Below, piece after piece: positions 32,519 through 44,400 of a DNA stretch of 64,000 nucleotides. How positions within the stretch are numbered: the stretch's first letter is position 1; every line of letters begins with the position of its first letter. The position numbers and the translations under genes are program-made. Source of the DNA: Perca fluviatilis (lineage: Eukaryota > Chordata > Actinopteri > Perciformes > Percidae); contig NC_053121.1 of assembly GCF_010015445.1 (NCBI RefSeq), positions 32,563,934-32,627,933 of the forward strand, written 5' to 3'. The notes under the pieces were generated by a model. The model saw only the letters and a program-made list of their open reading frames with translations, did no database searches and was not told the origin of the DNA.

Positions 32519-34997
32519 GCAATTAATCGTTTGGTCAATAAAATATTGCAAAATGTGAAACCTGTCCACAACTTCCTGAAGCTCAATTACATCGTATGTG
32601 ACATACAAGAAACAAATCCTCACAACTGTGAAGCTACTACCAGGGAGGCCGAATGTTTGGCATTTTTGCTTTAATAATGACTACAATTAGGCTACTAAAA
32701 ATAGTTGCAGATTATTTGTCTGTTGCAAACTAATGACTTAATAGACTGTTGTTTTAAGCTGTACTTTCCTCGCCTCTTAGAATAGGAGTTAATCGTCATC
32801 TCAGCCGCTGTGGCTCATCACTCTGCAGTCTGTATCAGCTGTCTGAGAAAGTAATTAGATCATCTCCAAAAACACATTTTCAAGCTAAGGGGCCCATCAA
32901 CCTTCCACTTAGAGATGAGAGAGAAGTTAAAAGACAAGGACAGTTAGGTCGACCACAACTGTGATCCCCAGAGATGTGGTCAAGTAATTGAGGATGCTTT
33001 GGCTGACACTCAGCCCCTGAAATGATTTACAGTGTCCTGATGGTTTTTCCCAACTCCAGGACCTTGGCGTCCGAGACAAAAGGAGCCTGTGCTGCCATTC
33101 GCTCAGATGGGTTAGACGTGAATGAATCTGAAAGGGAGTGAAGCCTGGAGTCTAAATCTGTAATCTGCACTCTGGGCAGCTCATTGATGAGGTGCAGCAA
33201 TGAAATGCTTCCTCCATAGTGTGTTCGACAGCGCTGCCTGTTTGTAATATCCAGAGCCAAGAGTTTCTTCCCAATTGAAAAACTTTCCAATTCTAAATTA
33301 TAGTCTTAAGTGCCTTTGAGGATCCAGAACCTCTCCTGGTTGAAGGACTTCTGGCCACTGGGTTGATTTTAAGTAATTCAACATCAGTTTTTATCAACTT
33401 GAGAAAACACGTTGTTAGCTATGTTAATCTGGTTAGTGGTAGATGGCACTCCACCAAGAGAGCTCAGTGTGTTGGTATGTGTGTGATTTCTCTACATCTG
33501 TGTGGAGTTTCAGGCTGGATAAGAGAGGCAGGACATTAGAGAGCAGCCAAGAGGGCCTGGGTTTTCCTGGCACACAATAGCAGGAAGTGCTGCCACACTA
33601 TAAATGGAAGCTGAAATAGTGGCAAAACTCAGTCAGCAAGGTCTTTCTGCCACCAGCCAATAGGCTTTATGTGCTCACTTTACTCTCTCTCTTTTTTTTT
33701 TCCACCTTCCAAACTGTGATAAAGAAACTAACTAGAAAAGAGTACCAGGAAAGTTGTACATTCAGGCCAGGCTGAGTAATTATTTAACCCATGGCTTTTG
33801 AAAGCCAATCCTGACAGTGATAGTTTTAGATTGAACCTGCCAAATCTTTTAGTCTGTGCCCAAATTCTTTATAATTTCTGCCATAAACTTTCAAAAAGGT
33901 TGTGGGGATTCATTGTTTCCTCCAGAATTTCATTCTGCGTAGGATGGAAAAGTCATTAAAACTCTGAAAACCAAAGAAATGAAATTGTTCTTGGTGGGAT
34001 AAAAGCTTCTCTAGGCAGGGCTTCGTTGTACGCTTTACAAACTGGCAACAAAGAACTATTAAAATAAAAACTCAGAAAGAAAAATGTCATCTGTACATCC
34101 ATGGTATTGGTGGTTGCAGTGTATTTTCTGATATCTACTTTTTTTATTTAATTTTTTTTTTTATTTTGCCACACAACTTCATAGTTGTATGGAATCCAGA
34201 CTAACCATTTAACATTTTCATGTAAAAATCCCATTTTCTACTCTGTTCTTGTTACATTTATGACCAATTCACTCAGCCAGTCCCGAGTAGAACAGCCCTC
34301 TACTTAGTTGTTGGCTGGGACAACTAGCCAAAGTGGTGAGAACCTGCAGTGTAGATCAGATCCCTCCTCTCTGAAGAATTGACTTTTGAATGGCAGCAGA
34401 CATCGTTAGACATCAGCAGCCAATCAAAAAAATGTATTTTCCTGAAATAAATGAAGTGAAGCAACCTAGTTCAGGCAGCTCGGATCCGCTGCTGTATTGA
34501 CTTTGTTGACAATATTGAAATGTCCTACTAATGCCAGACTAAAAAAAGGAGCTAGTTGTGGGCTGTGAGCCTACATCCCTCTAGTAGGGACATTACTGTC
34601 ATCAATCCCCATTCCTTGCTGTGCTGAGCATGGTGCTTCTTTGTGGGACACGTGACAAGGTTAGAGCCTGGAAGCCAAACATCAATGCTATACATATAAT
34701 ACATTCACATAATATTTTCCTTGTGAGTTGGCTGTACTGAATCTGGACTCACTTTTATACTTTTAAACTATAATTGCTCGTTTAAAAGATTTCATCTTTC
34801 GATTTCTTCATTCGAAGTTTTCATTTGGGAGTTTTGAGAAGCAGCAAGTTCGGTCCAAATGCATTGCTTAGAGGACTGCGGACAACAGCGACCAGTCTGA
34901 TGGCTGTGTGAGTTTGGCATAATGCTGCATAAAACTGCTTGCTCAACTGTGGTTTCACTAAGGTTTATTACAGGACTTAACAATAAAAAATGTTGTG
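32519..34997. other. Intergenic, no gene recognised
   Basis: This is unique-looking AT-rich sequence. The minus-strand frame 33027-33290 (87 codons) is rather protein-like in composition, but I recognise no domain, promoter or splice context. Confidence 0.55.
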
Positions 34998-35005
34998 CGT
35001 TTACT

Positions 35006-37364
35006 AGGGGTGTCATGATCCTCCAAATCCTCGATTCGATTACATTTTCGATTCTAAGGTCACGCTTCGATTCTCGATTTTTAGACTAGTCTTGTATGTA
35101 ATATAATATCTGGCCTTTGTTTGCAATGTACAACATTACATTGTCAAATTTAAAACCTTTATTAACAACATAATGTAACAATAACATATCTTCAGTCAAT
35201 TGGAAACAACAATTTTTCAATAAACTAAAAAGAAAAATAAAGTTTACTGACAATCCTGAAGGCAGACACTTCGCAGCGCACTAGGATTAGGGATAGACAG
35301 TATATAAACTGGACCAACGGATCCCGTTGCTCTGGACGGAGACCAGTGAAGGATATTAGAAGCAGTTTTCCGGTGATGGCTGAGCGTTAGTGCGCAGCCT
35401 CCAACTGAGCTTGAAGACGTAGATGTGACGTGAGCAACCTGTCTGAAAGTGTGAAGTCTTCTGGTAGCTGTGCCAAGAGAAATCTCAATCATTCCCAGTC
35501 TTGCACAGACTGAGAGTGTAGGTATATGTAAGGAGATAACACGGGCACAGGCTAATTATTGCTAACTAAAATGCTAGTTAACATTACTAATTAAACCTAA
35601 ACAGCTAATGTAAGTCCAAACTGCCTGCGAGCTATTCCTGTACTGTACGGTAATTCCTCTGCTATGTGACAGTAAGTCGCGTGGTTATGACACCGATTTT
35701 TACAAAAACGTCTGCTACGGAGCCATAACGTGAGATACAAGGTAATGGAGCCTTTTATACAGTGTCGTGTTTCTTTAGAACTAAACAATGGACAAATAGT
35801 CTTTAAACGCTTCAGATGGAAAGTTATTCTCTGTCAAATGAATGGCAGTCAATGCAATGCTAACGGGAGGTGATGGCTTGGTAGCATCAAAATGGCGCCA
35901 TAGGAGCTACACGTTCTGGGGAGAGGCTTACCCCCTAGGGATTAGTAGGGCCCCATAGGGTGGAATCGCACGGAATTTGCATATATTTTGTTGACATATT
36001 AAACGTTTTTTTTTTTTTTTTTTTACTTCTCAATTTTCAAGAAACTCTGAATTAACTGCTAAATACCCCAACGACTACTATGAGTCTGGACAACGACTGT
36101 TTTGGAAGTTTTCTCAACATACTGTTGACTGGACCCGCAAAGACACGTGTAACGACAGTTTGAAATCAAAAGTTCATCTCAAGAACAAAGCTAAATCTAC
36201 AGCGGGCAAATCCCTCCAGGTTACCATTGAGGCAACGACAAAAAACAATAGATGCAAGGCGTGAGTTTGAGGAAGATTTTTTTGCAATGTGTGCTGAAGC
36301 TGACATACCGCTTGAGAAAATGAAGAGGATACGTCCGTTTCTTGTTAAACATTGCAAGCAGGGAGGCGCGCTTCCAGAAAACGCCAGCAGGCAGACCCAC
36401 CTGCCGCGGGTCTTTGACCAGCACAAACGCAAAAAAATTTTCCGATCCCGCAGCATCTTAACATTGTTATAGGTGAGCACCCAATTAGCTTTTATTTAGG
36501 TCATTTTGAATGTGCTTTGCTGAATATATTAAGTTTAAATAAAAAAGCTGAATTGTGAGTTTGTGTCACTGAGTTTTTAAAGGTCAATACTGCTTAGAAG
36601 TGAAAAGAAAACAAGCAAATCCGAAAAATCTGAAACGCCAAAAACTAAAATAAAAAAGAATTGAAAAAAAATAAAACTGAATTTGAAAACAAATGCAACG
36701 GATTTCATAGGGCCCTAGATTAGGCAATGGTTATGGTTGAAGTCGACGGTCGCAGCGCTGCCTTGAAGGCTTAAAACACCATTGAACCAGCAGAACGCTA
36801 GCAAATAGGGCGATTCGGGCAGTCCGCTAACTTGTTGCGCTCTCTAATATAACCAATATAAGCTGCTCTGTTTAGGCTACAAAACATTCATTTAGGCTAA
36901 AATTCAACCGTGCGGTTTTGTTGGGATGAAGCTATAAGCAAAAGGAATATCCGCTAGCTGCTAGGCTAACGTGCAATGGTAAACACACAGAATATGGTAC
37001 ACGCACATAGCAGAGCTTGCAAACTGTCTTTTTTGTCGACAACGCAAACGTTGTCAACATTACTCACTGGAAATCCCAAATACTTCCACACTTTCACACA
37101 CTTCAGTGAAAGAGGAGGGGGCTCAGGTTCTGTCAATGGGTCTTCAGCATCTGCAGTTGCCATGCTATCTTTTGACTGGCTCTAGCTAAGTTACAGGAGA
37201 ATGACTGACTCGCAGCACTTCAACGCGTGTGGTTTTTTTTCCGCTTGACAAGCCGACGTGACGTGACGTGGGGGTGTGGCAGTATCGACGATTCCATTTT
37301 TTTATTCGATAATGAAGATTTTGACTTGATTCCGATTTATAATCGAAATCGTGACACCCTTAGC
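35006..37364 (+). mobile_element. 2.36-kb hAT transposon relic
   Basis: The left end AGGGGTGTCATGATC and the inverted right end (AGCTA)AGGGTGTCACGATTTC match. Near-identical 8-base flanks CGTTTACT (34998-35005) and TGTTTACT (37365-37372) fit a hAT duplication. The subterminal CGATT-rich repeats are typical of this kind. The interior holds a decayed BED-finger/CGGBP1-like coding segment (36034-36472) and a partial copy of the 27554 MITE (about 36715-36787). The catalytic part of the transposase is not seen. Confidence 0.7.
36034..36472 (+). pseudogene. Decayed BED-type zinc finger / CGGBP1-like segment of a hAT-derived protein
   Basis: One frame (36034-36264) reads AKYPNDYYESGQRLF, then QHTVDWTRKDTCNDSLKSK and VHLKNKA. 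This is the layout of the N-terminal finger of CGGBP1-like proteins, but the expected first cysteine pair is replaced by Trp and Ser and one histidine position by Ser. The sequence continues in the +1 frame (36227-36472) with REFEEDFFAMCAEADIPLEK, IRPFLVKHCKQGGALPEN and HLPRVFDQHK, the conserved helical region that follows in that family, before a stop. Lost ligands and a frameshift indicate a pseudogene. CGGBP1 itself is known to derive from a hAT transposon, so its presence here fits a hAT origin. Confidence 0.65.
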
Positions 37365-37372
37365 TGTTTACT

Positions 37373-38166
37373 CTCCAACAGCTGAAGAAATCCTCGGCAC
37401 ACCAGATCTTTAGAAGTTGTTGAAAATGCTCCTGGAAAAAAAGAAATCCTCTTTTTAAAAATGAAAATGATCCCTTTGCAAGACTTCAAAATTTGTAAAC
37501 GTACTACAACTGGATACAAACATTATTAATGTTATTTCAGTATTAGAAACGCAGCGAATGTCCGTAAAAGAATCAACAGCCCCAAAGCAGTTGGAAGAGT
37601 GCCGGTTTGAAAAGACACTAAAAGAAATCTGCAGCATTATTTCATCCAGATCTGCAGATAAGTTCAGTCTCCACAAAACTTTAATGATCTCTGAGGGAAA
37701 ACTGGGTCACTGCAAAGATTAGACTGTAAGTAAGGAAATCCAAAATGCAACACAGTAAAGATCAAAGACCGTACAGATGCAATGTCACTGCAGAGCTGCA
37801 GATAACCGAAGAAACTCCCAAAGTTAGTCTACAGGTTTCTTTATTTACTTTGCTGAGGCTCCTTCCTTATGCATGTCAGCATTTCTGTTTTACAGTTTAA
37901 AGTCCATAACTTCTGGAAAACGCATCACATCCCTCACCTTGGAGAAGCCCTCCCTGTCTTATGCTGTGTGGCGCCTTCCCTGGAGTCCATGAAAAACTTC
38001 ACAACCTCCCCCGAAATGTCAAGGGTAACCTTAGTGAGAAGAGCAGGCAGGAGGCCAGAAGGGAGGGAGGGCAAGAGGGAATCTAGCGAAAACATTTTGA
38101 CTCCTAAGATCTGTTCAAATATGTTTAGTCATCAGTTTGAGAAACAGATAGAGGTTCACCCTCGGT
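37373..38166. other. Intergenic, no gene recognised
   Basis: No repeat borders or coding motifs are visible. The open frames are short and lack domains. Confidence 0.55.
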
Positions 38167-39017
38167 CAGTGTGTAAGGCTTTTTTCTAAGCACAAACGGA
38201 CATTTGGAAAAACAGAAAAATGGGTTAAGGTATCCAATTTTTAATTTTTTCCACCTTGACAAATTAAAAAATTGTATCTTTAACCTGTTTTTCCAATTTT
38301 CTGTTTTTTATTCAGAGGATCAGAAATTGAGAAAATTACAAAATTGCATCTGAGCATCTCCATTATTCAATACTGCAATGGTATTCTCTTCCTCTACTTT
38401 GCGGAATATGCAGGTCATTGGTCAGTGTAACGCTTATCAGTTCAATTTTCTAAGCACAAATGGAAATTTGGAAAAACAGAAAAAGGGTTCAAATATCCTA
38501 TTTTTCATTTTTTTCCACCTTGACAAATTAAAAAATTGGATCTTTAAACTGTTTTTCCAATTTTCTGTTTTTATTCAGAGGATCAGAAATTTAGAAAATT
38601 GCATCTGAGCTCCAATTATTCAATACTCCAATGGTATTTTCTTCCTCTACTTTGTGGAATATGCAGGTCATTAACTGCATATGGACCAGAAAAATAAAAA
38701 CTGATAGACTTTGGGGTCAGAGGTGCTTGCAACTGATGGTTTCTAGTGGGGGGGCGGGTCGTAGCTAGGCGCAACGAGGGAGAGAATACCATTACAGTAT
38801 TGAATAATTGGACGCAGACGCAATTTTGTAATTTTCTAAATTTCTGATCCTCTGAATAAAAACAGAAAATTGGAAAAAACCAATAAAAAAATAAAGATCC
38901 AATTTTTTAATTTGTCAAGGCGGGAAAAAACAAAAAAATTGGATATTGGAACCCATTTTTCTGTTTTTCCAAATGTCCGTTTGTGCTTAGAAAATTGAAC
39001 TGATAAGCGTTACACTG
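38167..39017. mobile_element. Foldback/MITE array: two direct copies and one inverted copy of a ~250-bp unit
   Basis: Unit 1 (from CAGTGTGTAAGG at 38167) and unit 2 (from CAGTGTAACGCTTATCAGTT at 38423) are direct copies with a period of 256. Unit 3 (about 38780-39017) is inverted, ending GCGTTACACTG. Each contains ttctaagcacaaa, gaaaaacagaaaa, the ttgacaaattaaaaaatt block and tattcagaggatcagaaatt. Units 2 and 3 form an element of 595 bp whose arms are long inverted repeats around a G-rich centre near 38750. There is no clear target duplication and no coding sequence. Confidence 0.8.
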
Positions 39018-40113
39018 CCCACCCTCACTTATGTGCCCTGACATACAAAACATTGTAGCACATTACTGTACATCTTTTGCAACGTTTTATGTTCAGCCGC
39101 AGAGTTTCTGAGAGGCAACAAGTGTGTGGACAGAGATAACCGGGAGATAAAAAAAGCTAAACAGTTGTAGAGTCCAAGGCTTGGATCATCCACATTAACC
39201 TGCTGCCCTCTGTGAACCTGGTGGCAGTGATAACGGATCATTCACAGCCCAATCTCTGGCTTCACACTCGGACATGGTTTTGACATCGAGCTCAATGATT
39301 TTTTTCACATTCCTCAACGATGGGCCCCGCTTCAGTCTTTGCCGCAATAAATCATAGTTACTTCCTCGATTTCACGCATTTTAAAATTCACTCCTCTCCC
39401 TCGTGAAGTTAAATACCACGTTTGTGATACCAAGTTATCGTAGCTTGCCAGAAGAGTTTCACAATGGGAAAGTGCTGCTTTTTGCATTCCTCTGCTGCAG
39501 AAGCCTATTTTGTGAAATTGCTGTATGACAACCAAGTTATTGTGCATTAAGACTTAATCCGTAAGTCAGTTTTTCTCACTTCAGATGAGAAAGTGATACT
39601 CGGCTAGATCTCCAGGGAGCCTGTCTAGTATCATGCAGTAAAAGAGGCTTCACCTGCTGTGCAGAAGTGAATTGAGATGTTGGCGTGGCAGATAAGGTCA
39701 AAAGTAAACAGAAGGACACATGGCAGCATTCTTCTGCTCCCAGTATCCTTTACATTAGGATGGATATTCAAGCATCCATACATTATGTTTGGAATGTGTA
39801 CTGCTGCTTTTCCAGAAACACCAACTGAAGCTTTTGTGGTTTTTCTTTTCTGAATTTAAAGTTGTCTCTTTAAATATACAAAGACCCCGGGGGAATTGAA
39901 TCCCCTTTTTTTCAGATATTAATCTTTTGGCCATAACTCACAGGCATGTATCTACTGACCAGGGAGTTTGCTTCTTTAAACTGAAAGCTCTGGCTAGTTT
40001 CTGGTTGTAGTAAATCTCAGCAGTAGCTTAGGGTTGAGCCAAGGGCGGGTCTGGGTTAGTGGGTCAGCCTGCCAAGCAGCAGCTCAGCTGGCATGTCAGC
40101 CTGCTTTGAGATA
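39018..40113. other. Intergenic, no gene recognised
   Basis: This is unique-looking sequence without repeat borders or domain-bearing frames. Confidence 0.55.
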
Positions 40114-40856
40114 ATAGGCCCGTTCGAGATGAGCCAGGTCTGCGCAGAATTGATCACCGGCAATCGCCGCCCAATGCGTGCCGGTTGGATTTGTGTCCGA
40201 CTTGATCCCGACTTGCTCTGACGTCACGCACACGTGGGCAACGATAACCTCACGAGATCAAGGCGGCCGCAGTTCTGAGACGCAGGCGGCGCAGTTGCTT
40301 TTCACCGACTGCAAGACCCAGGTGGACCCAGGGCATGCTGGGAAACGCCTGGCTCTCAGCTGATCTAACAGCTGATTGGTTCAGAATCGACTCAGCATAT
40401 TGACGTTATATATAAACTTTCTTTTATTTTGAATTGGAGGGATTTTAACTGCTATTTGTCTGATTTTAAAGGCTTACTCTGTACAGAACACCTGTTGTGT
40501 GGCTGGTAGTTCAGTTTAGAAGTCAGAGAGACTAAATCTGTTCAGATTACAGATCATCTACAGTGTGTTGTGTATTAACATCAGCACCAGATCGCATGTA
40601 GAGCATTTTGAGAGTCTTTATAAAACAACTGGAGACTGTGTACAAGCTGATGTATGGGTCTGATAACATTTTATTAAATCAGAATCGGACCTAACAGGAT
40701 TGAGTGTTTCTGGGACTTCCTGTTCAGCCTGAAGACTGCTGGAATTGGCTGGAAACTGTCCGACTTTACCGTGGCTTTTTGTCAACGCCCCCGGCTGCTG
40801 CCGCCTGCTCTCGTCCACTTTACAGACGAGGAGCAGTTCATCTGGAACGAGCCTAT
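40114..40856 (+). mobile_element. Inverted-repeat element, family CGTTCGAGATGA, copy 2
   Basis: The left end ATAGGCCCGTTCGAGATGAG and the inverted right end ATAGGCTCGTTCCAGATGAA match. The body follows copy 1 (19671-20418) closely, including the shared 61-codon frame (40178-40363), in the same orientation and 20.4 kb away. Small deletions distinguish it (for example near 40370 and 40615). Confidence 0.8.
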
Positions 40857-40923
40857 TGTCAGAACCTGAGAATGGTAACCAAGGCCCTAAGAGAGAGCAG
40901 GACATTGTGACAACATTACTTAA

Positions 40924-40939
40924 AGGCAGGGTCAGGTTT

Positions 40940-41017
<78 letters not shown>

Positions 41018-41446
41018 TGAAATGGTCTTTACACCCAGACAGCAATAAATCACTTATGGGCTCTGAAAAAGGAGGGAAAAAGATCTGTCATCTGTAGCTG
41101 CTGTCATCCTGTAAAAACGCCCACCAATCACTGCCTCATGGTCCGCTTTGAAAGAACCAATGAAAAGCCTCCTTGCCCCGCTCTGCGTACTCTACCCCTC
41201 CGGTGTATGGGCCTGAGCTTAATGCGCTTTGTCGCATTGCTAACAGTAGTCACGTTTGTTTTAAACATTCGGTATGATAATGGTAGGTGTTTGCTAACCG
41301 GTGAATGAGACCTGAAGGGAAATTGCGTTCCTTTCTCCGCTCCGCTCTGAAGCAGCGACGCAGCCGTGCACGTCTGTGTGGGGGTCGGAGGGCCGAGGAG
41401 CTGCTGCTTTTAAATCTTGCTAGCTGTTTAACATTGCCAACCCTGC
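40924..41446 (+). mobile_element. TTAA-flanked MITE, family AGGCAGGGT, with an internal TA microsatellite
   Basis: The left end AGGCAGGGTCAGG and the inverted right end GCAGGGTTGGCAATG match, flanked by TTAA at 40920-40923 and 41447-41450. A long TA run (40946-41013) sits just inside the left end. The element is otherwise non-coding. Confidence 0.75.
40946..41013. repeat. (TA)n microsatellite
   Basis: This is a TA run of about 68 bases and gives the Ile-Tyr repeat open frame. It can form a cruciform. Confidence 0.97.
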
Positions 41447-41450
41447 TTAA

Positions 41451-44400
41451 ACATGACTATTCCTTTTTGTAAAATAACCTTTTTTTAAGTTGCATTGTCC
41501 CTACTTTATGAAGGCATCGGTGGTGGAGCAGGAAAGACCGACTGGCCATGAAAGCAAATGCTGTCTATCAGGCCTATCTTTTTCATTTAGATAAGACCCA
41601 CTTTTGTGTCTTTTTAGGCTTTAAAACATCTAAATAATTTGCTTTCCAAGGAACAAATAGGGTGTCGACTGAAATGTTTTCCAAAGCATTTTAGTGTCAA
41701 CGAGTGACCGAAGTAACAACAGTTAATCAGATATTTCCTTATTTATAAAAGGAAATGTTTCTATGTCAAGGCCACGTTCAGACAGGTTTCAGGTACCCTG
41801 GCGAAAATGCAGTTATCCTATTCATTTGAGTGGGGGTAGTGGGTTTAGGCTGTGGTGGTGGGGGGCCTCAGAGGGATGCTGAAAAAAAACAAAAACCCTC
41901 TGCGGCCTGCAGCGAAAAGTTGAGACGGATTCAAGGTTTGGTGAAATGCAACCTGACGTCAATCATGTAAGCGGCGATCAGACTTCAGACCGTTTTGAAG
42001 CGGTGTAAGAGTCATGTACATTAGCCAGGAAATATCCCTGCCTTTATCGCTGCCACAAGAAAAGAAAAAACTATGAGGGTCACAAACCAAACGGAAGAGT
42101 GTTTCCTGCAATAAGCTCCAGCACAAAGCACAGTTCCTCTGTCTCTTTACAGTCTTTCTTTCTGAAATCAAGCTGCCTTCAAGTGCGGTTGGAAATGTTG
42201 AGATCATAAAAACGTTCTGACAAAAAAAAAAACTCCGATTGTTGTGTTATTGTAATTGTTGTTGTGCTACACTGGAAATGGAAATTATGGAATTTGAAAA
42301 ATGCAAATTCCAGGCCTGGAAAGGTTTTGGAAACATAAAAAGACCCAGAAAGTTTTGGAAAAGTCATGGAATTATGGAATAGCATAATAATATGTCATTA
42401 ATAAATGTATTTTCAGGTCGTCTTAACCTCAACATTCTATTCGTGGAGCGATATTATGAATTCCAATATGAACCACAGAAATTGTCATTCATTTTATAGT
42501 CCAACCTCTGAGGGTAAACTGTAACACAGATTTGTATTCTTATTGTATAATGTCGACTGACATTTTCAGGAACACGTAGTCATGGAAATTTGCCAAAAAG
42601 TATTGGTTAAAATGCATATGAACCCTGATTGGGGGGGTGGGGGTTAAAGAACACAACAGGACGTCACGCAAAGGGACCATTTGAGTGACACTGCCGCATT
42701 TAAGTGATAGTGATTTTTCACACTGAGAAGGAACAAAATTGAAGATTAGGCAAAATCTGAAAGTTTAGATTTCAGGACACCTTTTGAGCCCAGTGCCTCA
42801 TCTGCTTCCCCCCCCCCTCTCAGCATCTGAGATCAACACATCTTGATGCTATTCAAACGAGCTAATTGGACGTCAACACAGAGCGTGACATTCCCACTGG
42901 TAATGTTGCTAATATAGTTTGAGGAATCTTGGACTGGAGATGGAATGATAATCATTATGCCTGCTGTGACTCAGTCAGAGCAAACATTAGCTTAGCCAGT
43001 GGATATTTCAGGCCGTGTGCACCTGTTTGCATGTCACAGGCTAATTCATAACTCCTTGAGTGCTGCGCTATGTAAGGAACACATTTCACCCATAAACAGG
43101 TCCATATGGACAAATACACTTGTCGAGAAGATCTTGGTAGACTTCTTACTCGCCATGCCAAATTAGCTCCATACCACTCAGGCTGTAATAAACCGTGGAT
43201 CTAATTTGAGACATAAATTTGCCTCACAACAGCTTGCACAGAGGATGGACATTCAACTAAGGACTTAATTACTGTTCCACCACATGCTGCTCGGTTTGCG
43301 GAGAGCCATCTCCAGTATTTCACAGGCTTTATAAAACCTTGTGTTTAATCAGCTCGTAAGGCGCTCAGGACATCAAAAGCTACCGCAGTTACTCCACCAC
43401 GTGTGAACACTCTCGTCTTCGTTTTGATGTGTCGTGCGTTACTTAACCTGAGCTTGTGCTTGTATAACAGTTGATCGGGCCCACGGCGTTTCATTATGCC
43501 CGAGTTCTGCACGTCATTTCTTCGTTTCATTTTGTGCCAAAAACTGAAAATCATAAAACTGAAACGGAAAAAAAGTGTTACACTCGACTGTCCAAATCTG
43601 TTCTGAATTCTCGCTATTTTCACAACGACTCAAATTAGACGAGTGGAAAGAGTCTGACACCGCCTCAGACAAAGGCGTTAATCCGAATATCCTTTTGTGT
43701 AATATCCAATAAGATGGCACATTAACACCTTAAAATCACCCGCTGTCAAACTAGCCCACATCTCTTTTTCTATATAAAGATTAGAGCTGAAAGTGGATTA
43801 GAAGGAAAATTCCTCAGCAACTATTTTGATGATCAGTACATTGTTTTAATCGAGCAAAAAACAGCCACACGTTTAGTGTAAAATAGCTGTGTTCTGTTGG
43901 TCGGACAAAACAAGACCTTTGAAGACATCACGGTTATGGACATTTTTCACGTAGATTTACACATTTTATTTTTGATTATGAAAGATTATCAGCAGGCTAA
44001 TTTGAAAAGAAAACAGATAAGATAAAAAAGACAAGCTAAAAAAAAAAGAAAAAGGAATAAAACGTGTACAAATTAAAGAAATCAGACCATCATCCCAGAC
44101 TATGTAAACACCTTACTGCATCATAACATTCGACTACATTATAGTGAGGACACACAGGCACTTATTTTCACAGATGACTGAGCTCGTCATGGTGACGCTT
44201 TTCACTCCTTTCAGCCTCTCCAGCGCGATTAAAGGCGACACAAAGCGCCGTCTTCTCACAATAACTTTGAACCCTCCTCAAAACAAGTTTGAAATGCTGG
44301 TTCTCACACACGACATCCCCAGAGGTGGAATTTGTGAATTGAGCAATAGATTGAGAATCCGAACCTCCCCCCCCCACAACCCTGGAAGAAAGCGCTAATT

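Noticed and set aside
33027..33290. 87-codon minus-strand frame with protein-like composition
   Set aside because: I recognise no family, promoter, splice context or neighbouring exons. A protein search or transcript evidence would be needed.
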